A stretch of DNA of 28,876 bases from a bacterium (GCA_028696285.1 JAQVHJ010000002.1:1-28876), one strand, 5' to 3'. Numbered from the stretch's first letter, positions 1-8,297 are shown. A program made the numbers and translations. The notes: generated from the sequence alone by a model not told the origin.

Positions 1-985
1 TAATCTCCTCTGCGGTATTGGGAGTGTACCATGAAGTATTATATACTTGAAGTGAGTTAGGAATGATTAGATTTCCTATTTGTATAGGGATACCCATAAT
101 GTTTATATATATTGGTCTGGATGCAAACTGATTTTTTACTTGGATACGGCTGCCTTCCGATTGATTTAACTCTGTATATATGGAATAAAAATATTTATTA
201 TTGACCATTACAGCAGGAGTTAATTCTGTATATGGTATGGTCCAGGTTCTTGCATTATTTATATTTAAACTCCTGCCGATATCCGTTCCGGAATAGTTAT
301 TATCTGCTTTTAAACGTTCAATATCGGGATATATTGTTTTATCTTTACCCCCTGATATATTTATTATCAGTGTCTTACCTTTAATGCTGAAGCGGTACTC
401 TTTAATTAAGTAAACCTCTTCATCTTCTTCTGTTATATAATTTTCCTTGTATCTTACCCAGACTTCATCTATCTTACCATCTCCATCTATGTCCCTATAG
501 TTAAAGTTATGAATACTAGGTTTATCAGATTCAGGATAAAATTCAATGTCAGATTTCTTTGAAAAATCATATGCAGACCAAATCTTATCTTCGTCAAATT
601 TCTCATAACTTTTTATATTACTAAAAGGAAACGGGAAATATTCATCTTCTTCTTTGTATTTAAAACGGTAATTCAAGCCTCCCTGATAAATAGGGTAAAT
701 CCAGTTTTCTCCATTATGTTTTACCCTTACCTCAAGAAGTCCATTCTTCACATTTGCTGAATCCCAGCTGATAAGGTATCGGATATTATCGTCTTCCGAA
801 TCGTATCGGAAAACAAATCCCTTCAACTGTTCATTTTTATTTATTGTGTTTGTTCCCTCTGTATCTAAGTAATACCCTCCGGGGAAAATCCTGTCATCTG
901 CAGGGTCTGTGTTATAACTGAATACTTTGAAAGTTGTGATTAAAAATATAAAAATCATCAGTAAAAGAGAATAAGTTTTTTTCAT
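1..985 (-). CDS. Secreted protein of unknown function, C-terminus beyond the window
   Basis: The frame is open from an ATG at 985 to the left edge, giving 328 residues without a stop. A purine-rich AAAGGTG lies just upstream of the ATG. Residues 1-23 form a signal peptide (Lys-Lys start, then a Leu/Ile/Phe core ending VFS), so the protein is exported. The remainder is rich in aromatic and beta-type residues. A DIDGDGKID calcium-loop-like motif lies at residues 165-173, and a KGKTLIINISGG stretch resembles the beta-sandwich N-terminal parts of some large carbohydrate-active proteins. That resemblance is weak and I assign no family. It is the last visible gene of a minus-strand operon, 27 nt after the FG-GAP gene. 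It is absent from simple ORF lists because its stop lies outside the window. Confidence 0.7.
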   Translation of the reverse strand, partial: MKKTYSLLLMIFIFLITTFKVFSYNTDPADDRIFPGGYYLDTEGTNTINKNEQLKGFVFRYDSEDDNIRYLISWDSANVKNGLLEVRVKHNGENWIYPIYQGGLNYRFKYKEEDEYFPFPFSNIKSYEKFDEDKIWSAYDFSKKSDIEFYPESDKPSIHNFNYRDIDGDGKIDEVWVRYKENYITEEDEEVYLIKEYRFSIKGKTLIINISGGKDKTIYPDIERLKADNNYSGTDIGRSLNINNARTWTIPYTELTPAVMVNNKYFYSIYTELNQSEGSRIQVKNQFASRPIYINIMGIPIQIGNLIIPNSLQVYNTSWYTPNTAEEI

Positions 986-1012
986 TTTAACACCTTTAAT
1001 TTTAAGAATACC

Positions 1013-3154
1013 TTACTTAATTACTGCAATCTTTTCAAGTCTTGTGCCATTCTCACTTTTTACTTCCATTAAATAGATTCCGCTCGAGACCTTCACACCG
1101 GCTTTGTTTTTCAAATCCCAAATCAATATTCCGTCTCCATCCTCTTCACGTAAACTCTGAACAAGGTCTCCGGATATATTGTAAATCTTAACAGTTATTC
1201 CATTGGAAATATTCTCAAATATCAAATCATTACCGGGCCTTACTGGATTGGGATATATCTTTATCCGGCTTAACAGGTCCGTTTCAATAAAGAAACGGAA
1301 TGTCTCGGAACTCAACCTCTCTCCTCCGGAACTGTCAGTAACACGTACACGCCAGTAGTAGATTTCTCCGTCCGATAAAGAGTCCGGGAACTTGTACCTG
1401 TCAGGTTCGAGACTTTCTGCGGATTCATAACTCCGGAAATCAGGATAGATGCTGTATTCTATTCTGTAGTTCAGGAAATCATCCCCGTCAGGGTCAACTG
1501 ATTCCGTCCACTTTAACCTCGGCTTGCGGACGGAGACCGCTGAATTATCAGGGGGTGAGATAAGATGAAACGAACCGGGAATCTGGTTTGATTTGTTAAC
1601 GAAAAACTTCCCGATAGGCATCCAGTGTTCATAATGAGTCCCGTTATGAGGCCTTGCCCTCCAGTAATAACGTGTGTCATCCTGAAGAGGTACGGTAACT
1701 GTCCAGGATGTGGTCTCAGAACCTTCAATTACTCCTGTTGCAGAATCTATGACTGTATTGAACTCAGGATCTGAATAGATATAGAAGGAATATGTATATA
1801 TATAGACATCGTAATTAAAATTTTCTGCATTCCAGATTACAAGTTCGGGTAATGTATCGGAAATTGATGATTTATTCGACGGTGAGTTGAGAAGTGGTGA
1901 GTTATAGTTGCCTGTTCTGAACTTATCATGATGAAACATCGGCCACTCTATATTCTCGGGATTATATGATTTTCCTGAAGTAAATGCATAAACTCTATCA
2001 TTATCACAGCCAAACATAATATCAATATTGCCATCTTTATCTAAATCACATAATGTTGGTGTTCCTTCACCTATATATTGCGGAAAATCAAAACCACTTT
2101 CTTCAGAACCATCTGCATTCCAAACTATATCCGGAGAACCAAAAAAAATCTCAACCTCATTGTCTCCATCCAAATCACCGATAACAGCTGAATTTTCTAT
2201 TCCTGAATCCCATACCTTAATAGGCCAGCCCATTAATGGCTTCCCGTCTCCGCTTACACAATATACCCAACCGGCACCGTCACCAACAACAATATCAAGA
2301 TGACCGTCACCATCAACATCTCCGATTGATACACTGTTCGCTGTTCCGTAATTCAGACGATAAGGAAATCCATTTGCAAAGCTACCATCTGAATTCCAGG
2401 CTTTTATCGTTGCGTCATGATGTGCAGAAATAATCTCATATTCCCCATCATTATCTATATCTGCATATACTGGTGATCTGCTTGAATAAGACCTGTCCTT
2501 TATTAGTTTTGTGTCAAACATATACCAGCTTATGTAAACCTCTCCGGATGGGTGCCATGTATACATATAAGGAGACATATTATTCGTGATAAAATATTGA
2601 CTTGTATGCTTTTTTAATTTACCAATAACAGCGGTACATAAAGTTCCACTTTCTGCATGATACGGCCACCCGGGAAAATCATTGCCATTTCCGTTTTTAA
2701 CATACATCAAGTAGTTTGTCTCTCCGTAAATTACTTCACGGTTCCCGTCGCCGTCTAAATCTGCTAAAACTGCTTCTACTGGAGCACCCGGAACTCCTTG
2801 AGGCCAGCCGGTAGAAATAATCAGGTTATAATCAAGTACAACCATTCTGCTTGAATATGGTGCTGCAATCTCATCATATCCGTCATTATCTATATCTCCT
2901 AACGTCTGTAGCATCCCTCCGGCTTTCCAAGTATATACTTGCTGAACTCCTGTAGAGGTATAAATATATAAATAATCTCCATCTCCGACAATAACTTCGT
3001 TATCTCCGTCTTTATCGATATCAGAGACAAGAACCTGGCCGGCATTCCTGCTTAATGTGACTGGCCACCCTGGTAACGCAGTTAAATCGGAATATACCTC
3101 CATTAATCCAAAATATAATATCACCAAAATTAAAAGGAATCTAATCTTTTTCAT
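1013..3154 (-). CDS. Surface/secreted FG-GAP (VCBS) repeat protein with type IX-like sorting domain
   Basis: This is a 713-residue exported protein. I chose the ATG at 3154 because it starts a clear signal peptide (residues 1-22) and has GAGAAAG just upstream; a frame-open start 25 codons earlier would bury the signal peptide. Seven DxDxDG-type FG-GAP loops occur near residues 45, 87, 132, 232, 279, 327 and 370, consistent with a calcium-binding beta-propeller. Two fibronectin/Ig-like domains follow (about 425-520 and 525-622). Residues 631-713 match a C-terminal sorting domain: YPNPV, then a tail with VSSGIY and ending EKIAVIK. In the FCB group such tails direct proteins through the type IX system to the surface; here that is inferred, because no por genes are visible. 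It overlaps the end of the LolA-like gene by 14 nt, so the two are probably translationally coupled. Confidence 0.88.
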   Translation of the reverse strand: MKKIRFLLILVILYFGLMEVYSDLTALPGWPVTLSRNAGQVLVSDIDKDGDNEVIVGDGDYLYIYTSTGVQQVYTWKAGGMLQTLGDIDNDGYDEIAAPYSSRMVVLDYNLIISTGWPQGVPGAPVEAVLADLDGDGNREVIYGETNYLMYVKNGNGNDFPGWPYHAESGTLCTAVIGKLKKHTSQYFITNNMSPYMYTWHPSGEVYISWYMFDTKLIKDRSYSSRSPVYADIDNDGEYEIISAHHDATIKAWNSDGSFANGFPYRLNYGTANSVSIGDVDGDGHLDIVVGDGAGWVYCVSGDGKPLMGWPIKVWDSGIENSAVIGDLDGDNEVEIFFGSPDIVWNADGSEESGFDFPQYIGEGTPTLCDLDKDGNIDIMFGCDNDRVYAFTSGKSYNPENIEWPMFHHDKFRTGNYNSPLLNSPSNKSSISDTLPELVIWNAENFNYDVYIYTYSFYIYSDPEFNTVIDSATGVIEGSETTSWTVTVPLQDDTRYYWRARPHNGTHYEHWMPIGKFFVNKSNQIPGSFHLISPPDNSAVSVRKPRLKWTESVDPDGDDFLNYRIEYSIYPDFRSYESAESLEPDRYKFPDSLSDGEIYYWRVRVTDSSGGERLSSETFRFFIETDLLSRIKIYPNPVRPGNDLIFENISNGITVKIYNISGDLVQSLREEDGDGILIWDLKNKAGVKVSSGIYLMEVKSENGTRLEKIAVIK

Positions 3155-3854
3155 CTTTCTCAGACTCCGGTTTATTAAATATCTCTTCATCAAATCTTTT
3201 ATCAAGTTCAATAACCTTAACCTTCTCAACGCAAATTTCTAAGCCGTTTAAGAATATCTCTCTGGAAAACGGGTAGTTTATTGAACTTCCCTCTATAACC
3301 CGGTAATCACTCAACGTGATTTCATAAATATTATTCAACAGACTAAAACAGATTTTATCCAAACAATAATTTAACCGGTTAAAATAAAATTTATAAGCCA
3401 AGCCGCTCTCAGCAGTAAAATTTATAATATAATATAGTTCATCCTCAGAAATAGAAAGATTTGATTGCTTTAAAATAACAAGATAATCAAGACCATTCAG
3501 CCAAATATCACCGGTTGAAACGTCATCTTCTATCTCGATAACCTCATCAAGTGACAATAACCATCCACGGTTATCTCTATAAACATAAACATCCTTTAAT
3601 AATGTATGAAGATAGTTTTCTATTCGAAGCTTATTAGGTTTTTGAAAATAAACCTTTTGCATATCCGAAGAACTGCTTCCGCCGGTTGAGAAAGAGATAA
3701 TATATTTTTCAATATAATAATTATGATACTCTTTCAATTCCTTCTCACCACCCATAAACTCAATCGCATTATCCAAAATCACATCCGTTGTAACCGAACA
3801 AATGCTATTAAAACAAAAAAATAAAATAAAAAATAAAAAATATATTTTTTTCAC
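3141..3854 (-). CDS. Periplasmic LolA/LolB-like protein
   Basis: A 237-residue protein with a signal peptide (residues 1-20, Phe-rich core ending SICS). The start is GTG at 3854, with GGGGGAAAG immediately upstream; no ATG fits the signal peptide. The mature start (LDNAIEFMGGEKEL), followed by a segment with QKVYFQKPNKLRIE and then DNRGWLLS, follows the pattern of outer-membrane lipoprotein-sorting (LolA-like) folds: helix with a GG, beta strands, P-x-K-x-R, then a GW. True LolA carries lipoproteins to the outer membrane, but many paralogues have unknown cargo, so the role is inferred. The acidic C-terminus (KPESEKDEKD) overlaps the next gene. It is the first gene of the operon, behind the promoter at 3895-3923. 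Confidence 0.6.
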   Translation of the reverse strand: MKKIYFLFFILFFCFNSICSVTTDVILDNAIEFMGGEKELKEYHNYYIEKYIISFSTGGSSSSDMQKVYFQKPNKLRIENYLHTLLKDVYVYRDNRGWLLSLDEVIEIEDDVSTGDIWLNGLDYLVILKQSNLSISEDELYYIINFTAESGLAYKFYFNRLNYCLDKICFSLLNNIYEITLSDYRVIEGSSINYPFSREIFLNGLEICVEKVKVIELDKRFDEEIFNKPESEKDEKD

Positions 3855-3894
3855 CTTTCCCCCATATTTTACAATATTTATCTAATATAATAAA

Positions 3895-3923
3895 AGTATA
3901 ACACAAGATTAAAACAAAGTCAA
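3895..3923 (-). promoter_or_regulatory. Sigma70-type promoter of the LolA-like operon
   Basis: On the minus strand TTGACT (3923-3918) and TATACT (3900-3895) are separated by exactly 17 bp. TGT directly precedes the -10, giving TGTTATACT. Predicted transcription start is near 3888, about 34 nt before the GTG at 3854. Confidence 0.75.
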
Positions 3924-4020
3924 TACATAAAGGTTAAGGATTAAAGTGCCAGCCGCGTATATCTTATATTTGATAAAAAAACAGGGACGGATAGAAAAAA
4001 AGTTGAAAAATTAAATATTA

Positions 4021-4200
4021 GTGGAGAGTGGGGTGTGGAGGGTGGAATGTGATATGGTTTATGTGAATTGTGAATTGTTAAAACGTTATTTGTCATTGCG
4101 ACGAAGGTTCAAAAAACCTGAGGAAGCAATCTCTATTCCGTTTAGTGGAGAATGGAGGTGGAGAGAGGATAGAGATCGTGATGCGTGATTGACGCTTCGC
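4021..4200. repeat. Interspersed intergenic repeat fragments (gene-free 3924-4244)
   Basis: No gene is supported between the promoter at 3923 and the stop at 4245. The stretch holds pieces of dispersed repeat types also seen elsewhere in the window. A G/T-rich GTGGAGGGTGGAATGT-like piece at 4021-4052 resembles 13801-13843. A TGTCATTGCGACGAAGGTTC piece is followed by GAGGAAGCAATCTC (4091-4134). A CGTGATGCGTGATTGACG piece lies near 4178-4195; related ones occur near 12876 and 21511. Confidence 0.6.
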
Positions 4201-4244
4201 TATGCTCGATATAGTGATTCTGAAAACAGAAGATATAAGAGAAA

Positions 4245-5264
4245 CTATTCTTTGATCCTCTTAAGGAAATCAGTAAATTGATCAATGAAATAATCTGAAT
4301 ATTCCTCACCGAAGACTTGTTCATGATTAAGGAAATAAATACCAAAACCCAATCTGTTAATAACATCCTTCAGTTCTTTAACCGTCTGCTTTAAGCGCGA
4401 TGCAATTAATAACGGATTCATATTTTCATCCGTCATCGTCATTAGTTCAATCCAGACCTTCTCCAAAATAAAAAACAGATTCGGAAAATCAATCCAAGTT
4501 ATCTCAGGATTCAATTTAAACAGGTTTTTCCAACCGGTACGATCAAGGGCATAGAATTTTTCACGCTTGGTAACCGATACATTGATTTGATTTGATTTTG
4601 ACATTTCAACAAGGGTGTCCTGGATATTCTTCTGTGAATAGTAAATGGAGCGGGACAGCTCAGTCGGGTGAACCTGATCATGAGTTAAAAGATATAACAT
4701 TATTTCACTGCGTGAGTTTATCCCGAAAAGATAACGCAGATTGAATATTAAACATGCGGAATCTAAAACAGGAATATCCCTTGCCTGACTGTTTATATTT
4801 AAAATCCCCCGTGAATAACCATGCGCCTTGAAAACCTCGTCAAGTTTTGAGTCCTCACCCCCAAATATCTCAGGAAGATTAATAAATAGATTCTCCAAAC
4901 CGCCATCTTTCTTAAACCGGGTTAATCCTTTCCATTTACGAAAGCGGTAATCTCGTGATAAATAATCCGAGATAGACGATAAAATAGGTAGGCCGGCATA
5001 ATCATGCTTGTTAATTATTCTATTTATCCGCTGAATATTAATCAAGGCACCATGCTTAAATAACCAGTTTATAATCTCATCAAATAAACGGGAATCATAC
5101 CGGGCAAATGCTAATGATAACATTATTAAAGCTTCTGGATCGATATAATATTTAACCGGATTCTTTTGAAATCCCGGAACTCCGATACTTACCCATTGAT
5201 CCCATAATATCTCTAAAACATTTTCCTTAAAAAATTCTTTAAAGTTCTTCAGCGATTGAACCAT
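4245..5264 (-). CDS. Winged-helix protein, partner of the upstream nucleotidyltransferase
   Basis: A 339-residue soluble protein. A winged helix-turn-helix region lies at about residues 183-245, with helices around SRSEIMLYLL, PTELSRSIYYSQKNIQDTLVEM, and a wing ending KFYALD. The preceding 180 residues contain many aromatic and charged residues and match no family I recognise. There is no signal peptide or membrane segment. The ATG at 5264 lies inside the end of the nucleotidyltransferase gene (26-nt overlap), with only a weak AGG upstream, so translation is probably coupled. In AbiE and related type IV-like pairs the winged-helix protein represses the operon and counteracts the nucleotidyltransferase; that role is inferred here from context. 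The dyad at 5862-5877 is a candidate binding site. Confidence 0.75.
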   Translation of the reverse strand: MVQSLKNFKEFFKENVLEILWDQWVSIGVPGFQKNPVKYYIDPEALIMLSLAFARYDSRLFDEIINWLFKHGALINIQRINRIINKHDYAGLPILSSISDYLSRDYRFRKWKGLTRFKKDGGLENLFINLPEIFGGEDSKLDEVFKAHGYSRGILNINSQARDIPVLDSACLIFNLRYLFGINSRSEIMLYLLTHDQVHPTELSRSIYYSQKNIQDTLVEMSKSNQINVSVTKREKFYALDRTGWKNLFKLNPEITWIDFPNLFFILEKVWIELMTMTDENMNPLLIASRLKQTVKELKDVINRLGFGIYFLNHEQVFGEEYSDYFIDQFTDFLKRIKE

Positions 5265-5838
5265 AACCTAAAACTTCCAGCATTTGTTTTAAACTTAACC
5301 TGAATCCGGGAGAAGAATCGTGAATCATTGCCCAAACCGAAGATGATTTAATCTCATTCGGGCTTGGGTTAAGCTTCAATAAATCTTCTAAATGCTTACC
5401 AGGTCCCTGATCAACGGCAGCATATAACTTTAAGTGGATCAAATCGAATCTCCCCAAAAAATAAATTATTAAGACAGGCCCGAATTTCCTCTCCAAAACT
5501 CTATCCTCAAAACCTTTCGGGAGCCCGTGTCGCATGAGATCTGCCGGACCTAAATTAACCCACTCCTTTGGCCAGCCTAAAATATCAGAAACCTCCCCGG
5601 CTGCAGATTGAAATTCCGGAGATATTAATTCCGGATGTTTAAAAGAAATCTTCCCCGAAGAATCATAATAACCCAAAGCGAGTATATCAACATCCTTTGT
5701 AATCCTTTCTATTAAATCAGATAAGATCAAGGCAGACCCGCCGCAGATTAATAACCTGAATGGTACCTCAATTCCCTTCCCTTTTAAAATCTCCCCCAAC
5801 AACCCCAACCCCTTTCCCAGCTCCTCTTTATTCATCAT
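5239..5838 (-). CDS. MNT/AbiEii-like nucleotidyltransferase (DUF6036-like)
   Basis: Residues 33-36 (GGSA) and a KDVDIL segment, with the acidic pair in DVD at 49-51, form the minimal nucleotidyltransferase signature that binds NTP and metal. The length, about 199 residues, fits small single-domain members of the superfamily. The start is uncertain. The frame extends to a GTG at 5874, but the predicted transcript begins near 5872, so that start is unlikely. ATGs lie at 5859, 5838 and 5835; I chose 5838, with GAGGAG 13 nt upstream. The 3' end overlaps the winged-helix gene by 26 nt. The arrangement (strong promoter, palindromic operator, nucleotidyltransferase then winged-helix gene) resembles toxin-antitoxin or abortive-infection modules. 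The substrate (tRNA, protein or small molecule) cannot be read from sequence. Confidence 0.78.
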   Translation of the reverse strand: MMNKEELGKGLGLLGEILKGKGIEVPFRLLICGGSALILSDLIERITKDVDILALGYYDSSGKISFKHPELISPEFQSAAGEVSDILGWPKEWVNLGPADLMRHGLPKGFEDRVLERKFGPVLIIYFLGRFDLIHLKLYAAVDQGPGKHLEDLLKLNPSPNEIKSSSVWAMIHDSSPGFRLSLKQMLEVLGYGSIAEEL

Positions 5839-5861
5839 AATATAAGTAAAACTCCTCATAT

Positions 5862-5877
5862 TAAGTGTTTTCACTTA
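5862..5877. promoter_or_regulatory. Operator-like dyad TAAGTG-N4-CACTTA
   Basis: A perfect inverted repeat, arms TAAGTG and CACTTA around TTTT, covers the predicted transcription start just downstream of the -10 box. A repressor bound here would block the promoter. The winged-helix product of 4245-5264 is the obvious candidate (inference). Confidence 0.6.
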
Positions 5878-5878
5878 T

Positions 5879-5907
5879 ATTATACCATATAAATAAAGAA
5901 ATGTCAA
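5879..5907 (-). promoter_or_regulatory. Perfect consensus sigma70 promoter of the nucleotidyltransferase pair
   Basis: Minus-strand TTGACA (5907-5902), a 17-bp spacer and TATAAT (5884-5879). Both hexamers match consensus at six of six positions. Expected start is near 5872, inside the dyad at 5862-5877. Confidence 0.85.
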
Positions 5908-6006
5908 ATAAAAAAAAGGTGCCGGCCCTTTACTTTTTACTTTTTTAATTTAACGCTTAAAATGTTATTTTTATAAAAATAATTTGAAAAAAATCTGATT
6001 TACAAT

Positions 6007-6135
6007 CTATTTTACAATTACTATCTTCCCTTTCCCGATTTCTTTGCCGTTTACTTTGATTAAATACATATATATTCCCGAGGAAACTTTCTTTTGGGCT
6101 TTGTTTATTAGTTTCCACGTGAGTTCCTGATGGCC
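6007..6135 (-). pseudogene. Orphan fragment of a type IX-like sorting domain
   Basis: Read on the minus strand from 6135, after an in-frame TAA, the frame gives 42 residues. They begin GHQELTWKLINKAQ, include VSSGIYMYLIKV, and end GKGKIVIVK before TAG at 6009-6007. This is the last half of a sorting domain like residues 675-713 of the FG-GAP protein in this window (shared VSSGIY and a basic/hydrophobic end). No start codon, RBS or upstream domain is attached. It is therefore the scar of a lost surface-protein gene, or a recombination by-product. Confidence 0.75.
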
Positions 6136-6195
6136 TTAAACAATCAAACTTTTAATTAATGCTAAATTATCAAGAATAATTTATCACAAAACAGA

Positions 6196-6351
6196 AGACA
6201 GAGGCCGGCACCCTATCCGACGACTCATAGTGCTAAAATTATAACCAATTTAGTTGAAAATGTCAAATTAATTTAACCAATTTTTCTTGAAATCTTTGCA
6301 ACCCACGACAGATGACAGAGGCCGGCACCCTATCCGGCACCCTATCCGTAA
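6196..6351. repeat. Repeated GAGGCCGGCACCCTATCCG units
   Basis: The 19-bp unit GAGGCCGGCACCCTATCCG occurs at about 6201-6219 and 6322-6340, each preceded by an ACAGA(A/T)GACA-like lead. The second copy is followed at once by a shorter CCGGCACCCTATCCG. A related GTGCCGGCCC occurs near 5921. No coding role is evident. Confidence 0.7.
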
Positions 6352-6374
6352 CTTGGAATACAGAAGAATATTTC

Positions 6375-6541
6375 ACCGCAGAGGACGCTGAGTACGCAGA
6401 GAAGATTAAATATTTAAATCTTAGAAATAGAAATACCAATAGAAATAGACGGCTTCGATGATATTCTGTCTTAAATACTCTTTCTGTTTCTATTTCTATT
6501 TCTGGAGTTTAGAAATTTAAATTTTACATCCCGTAGGGATA
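6375..6541. repeat. Gene-free stretch with dispersed repeat pieces and a long-range inverted repeat
   Basis: No gene is supported in 6136-6807. A CACCGCAGAGGACGCTGAG-type piece at about 6374-6400 has relatives near 13414-13443 and 13560. AGAAATAGAAAT pieces near 6421-6450 pair with ATTTCTATTTCT pieces near 6490-6503. ATCCC-GTA-GGGAT lies at 6528-6540. Confidence 0.5.
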
Positions 6542-6700
6542 GAACGGTTTTAGTTCACTATTTCAATGGTGGGATTATGATCGTAGTAAAATGCTTGCTG
6601 AGTTCAGAGATTTATCCTTTTCAGAATAATATCAATGTAATTTTTGGAACAGAGTTATTTTCTTTTGAATTTGTTTTACCGTTTACCGTTAACTGTTTAC

Positions 6701-6727
6701 TATTTAAAGAACAGCGTTCTTTAAATA
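6701..6727. repeat. Perfect 12-bp inverted repeat with 3-nt loop
   Basis: Arms TATTTAAAGAAC (6701-6712) and GTTCTTTAAATA (6716-6727) flank AGC. It lies downstream of the Spy-like gene, 20 nt beyond the GC-rich hairpin at 6747-6774. It could be a second transcript-end hairpin or a small palindromic element. Confidence 0.6.
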
Positions 6728-6746
6728 TGGTGACACCCCTAAAATA

Positions 6747-6774
6747 GTAAAGGCGCGATTTCTCGCGCCTTTAC
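6747..6774 (-). terminator. Hairpin, probable transcription terminator of the sigma/anti-sigma/Spy operon
   Basis: A perfect 12-bp stem, GTAAAGGCGCGA against TCGCGCCTTTAC with a 4-nt loop, starts 34 nt past the stop of the Spy-like gene. On the minus strand it is followed by TATTTT, a modest U-tract, so an intrinsic terminator is likely but not textbook. Confidence 0.6.
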
Positions 6775-6807
6775 AAAAAACGAGGGGGGAGGGGGTGAGA
6801 GATATTG

Positions 6808-7827
6808 TTATTTTCTCATTGTTCTTCCGTTATTTCCCATTCGGGGGGAAGAGAGTCTCATTGCATACATTATTTTCGCACCGCGGTATTGATCCTTGTT
6901 AAGGATCTTTAATTCTTCCTTGAAATTGCTATATGAATTTTCTCTAAGCTTTAATTCAAGGTCAGAAATCTCCTTCATTTTCTTTTTTACATCATTATCG
7001 GAGAGTTTTTCCTGAGTCATTAATTTTGATAACTCAATCCGTTTTCCCCGAATTTGTTCGTGAATCTTATGGTTTTCCTTGGCATTTGCCTCTTTTAAAC
7101 CTTCTATTTTTTTAACCTGTTCTTCGGTTATTCCATGACGATCCATGAACTTTTCCTTTGCTTTTGCCTTGAACTCTTCTTTCTTTTCTTCAGGAATATT
7201 CTCTCCTTTATTCTTCATAAAGGGGCCTTTCGAATGCTTTTGATTCTTCATCTTCTCATTATTACCATCCTTGCATCGTTCTTCATTCTTGCAGGTCCTT
7301 TCATTAAATTCCTTCTTGAATTTTGTCCTCTGTTCCTCATTCATTACATTCAAGGTCTCTTTGTAATTCTCATAGATCTTTTCCTTTACAGAATATTCAA
7401 GCCCGGAAATCTCCTTAAATTTCTGGGAAATCTTTGAATCGGAAATATTATCATCAAGGATCAATCTCGCAAGCTCTATATTCTTCTGCTTGATATCAAG
7501 ATTAATCTTCTGAAGTTCCCAGTTAAGATCATCTTTTTGGTCCCGGATCTTTTCAATCTGTTCATCGGAAAGATTTAATTCTTCCTTCAACTTCTGCATC
7601 GGGTCTCTTCGCGGACCTTCTTTACAATGCTCTTTATCCATTGGTCCGTCTTTACAATGCTCCATGTCACCGGGATTATCGGACATGGGACCGGGACCCA
7701 TCGGGCCTAATCCTAAGGGAGCTTCACATTCACCGAATAAGGGATCCGTTTCCGGTTCCTCGGCAAATACACTGAACGACAATACCAGGGAAAAAACAAC
7801 CGCTAAAACAAAAAACATCTTTTTCAT
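6808..7827 (-). CDS. Two-domain Spy/CpxP-like periplasmic protein with Met/His/Cys-rich linkers
   Basis: A 339-residue protein with a signal peptide (1-22, ending FSVFA) and AAAGGAG upstream of the ATG. Two helical repeats, about residues 76-172 and 227-320, share (S/T)xEQ(I/V)xKI, KxxELxxL and FKEIS/MKEIS blocks. They end in MNEEQ and LNKDQ, the degenerate LTxxQ signature of Spy/CpxP/ZraP/CnrX. Members are usually single-domain and act as periplasmic chaperones or metal-sensing partners of stress systems. Residues 41-72 are rich in Met, Gly, Pro and His with repeated HCK(D/E)GP motifs. Residues 178-205 carry more Cys, His and Met, so metal binding is plausible. It is the third gene after an ECF sigma factor and a possible anti-sigma protein, 14 nt downstream. 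This resembles the cnrYXH logic of sigma, anti-sigma and periplasmic sensor. Confidence 0.82.
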   Translation of the reverse strand: MKKMFFVLAVVFSLVLSFSVFAEEPETDPLFGECEAPLGLGPMGPGPMSDNPGDMEHCKDGPMDKEHCKEGPRRDPMQKLKEELNLSDEQIEKIRDQKDDLNWELQKINLDIKQKNIELARLILDDNISDSKISQKFKEISGLEYSVKEKIYENYKETLNVMNEEQRTKFKKEFNERTCKNEERCKDGNNEKMKNQKHSKGPFMKNKGENIPEEKKEEFKAKAKEKFMDRHGITEEQVKKIEGLKEANAKENHKIHEQIRGKRIELSKLMTQEKLSDNDVKKKMKEISDLELKLRENSYSNFKEELKILNKDQYRGAKIMYAMRLSSPRMGNNGRTMRK

Positions 7828-7841
7828 CTGTTTCTCCTTTT

Positions 7842-8297
7842 TTATTTTTGGGTTAAGGTATCAAAATAAGCTGCCGCAAAAAAATCATCTGTATAATAAT
7901 AATCACTGTCAGTGCCGGTATTCTCCTCCGATAAGTAATACTGCGGAGTTTCAACAGGTTCTTCCACGGAAGCGCTCTTAAATACAGTCACAGACAGAAA
8001 AATAATCAGAATAATAACGGCAATGACAGCAAATGACGGAACCTTCAACGGCGCAGTCAGGAATGAAAATACACTTTTCTTCTTCTTTGCTCGGCGGATC
8101 CTTGTCATTAACCGTGTTTCCATGAACGGCGAAGGTTCAGGAATATCCGAAAGCTCAGACGATGAGAGTCTCTTCATTAATGAAAGAGTCTCTTCATTCC
8201 CTGATGAGATTAACTGCTCTTCAAGAGCAGATGATTCAAGCGGGGATAACTCCCCTTCAATGTATCTCCCAATCTTTTCCTTTAAATCTCTGTTCAT
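7842..8297 (-). CDS. Single-pass membrane protein, probable anti-sigma factor
   Basis: A 151-residue protein. Residues 1-70 are cytoplasmic-type, beginning with a YIEGELSPLESSALEEQL segment. That is the layout of zinc-finger-like anti-sigma domains (a short helix, then GEL and E-x2-L pattern), but the usual HxxxCxxC residues are missing. A basic stretch RRAKKKK (68-74) precedes one membrane segment at about 88-107. The exterior tail of about 45 residues is Tyr/Asp/Glu-rich. AAAGGAG lies upstream of the ATG. It sits 17 nt after the ECF sigma gene and 14 nt before the Spy-like gene. Position and topology, rather than strong sequence identity, support the anti-sigma assignment. Its signal could be passed on by the Spy-like protein. 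Confidence 0.65.
   Translation of the reverse strand: MNRDLKEKIGRYIEGELSPLESSALEEQLISSGNEETLSLMKRLSSSELSDIPEPSPFMETRLMTRIRRAKKKKSVFSFLTAPLKVPSFAVIAVIILIIFLSVTVFKSASVEEPVETPQYYLSEENTGTDSDYYYTDDFFAAAYFDTLTQK

Noticed and set aside
1513..1728. Short frames antisense to the FG-GAP, Spy-like, DUF4097, PilT and AAA genes
   Set aside because: They lie wholly inside well-supported genes in other frames and lack RBS or recognisable protein features.
5839..5874. GTG start at 5874 for the first nucleotidyltransferase
   Set aside because: It lies within the operator and at the predicted transcription start, so it would lack a leader and RBS.
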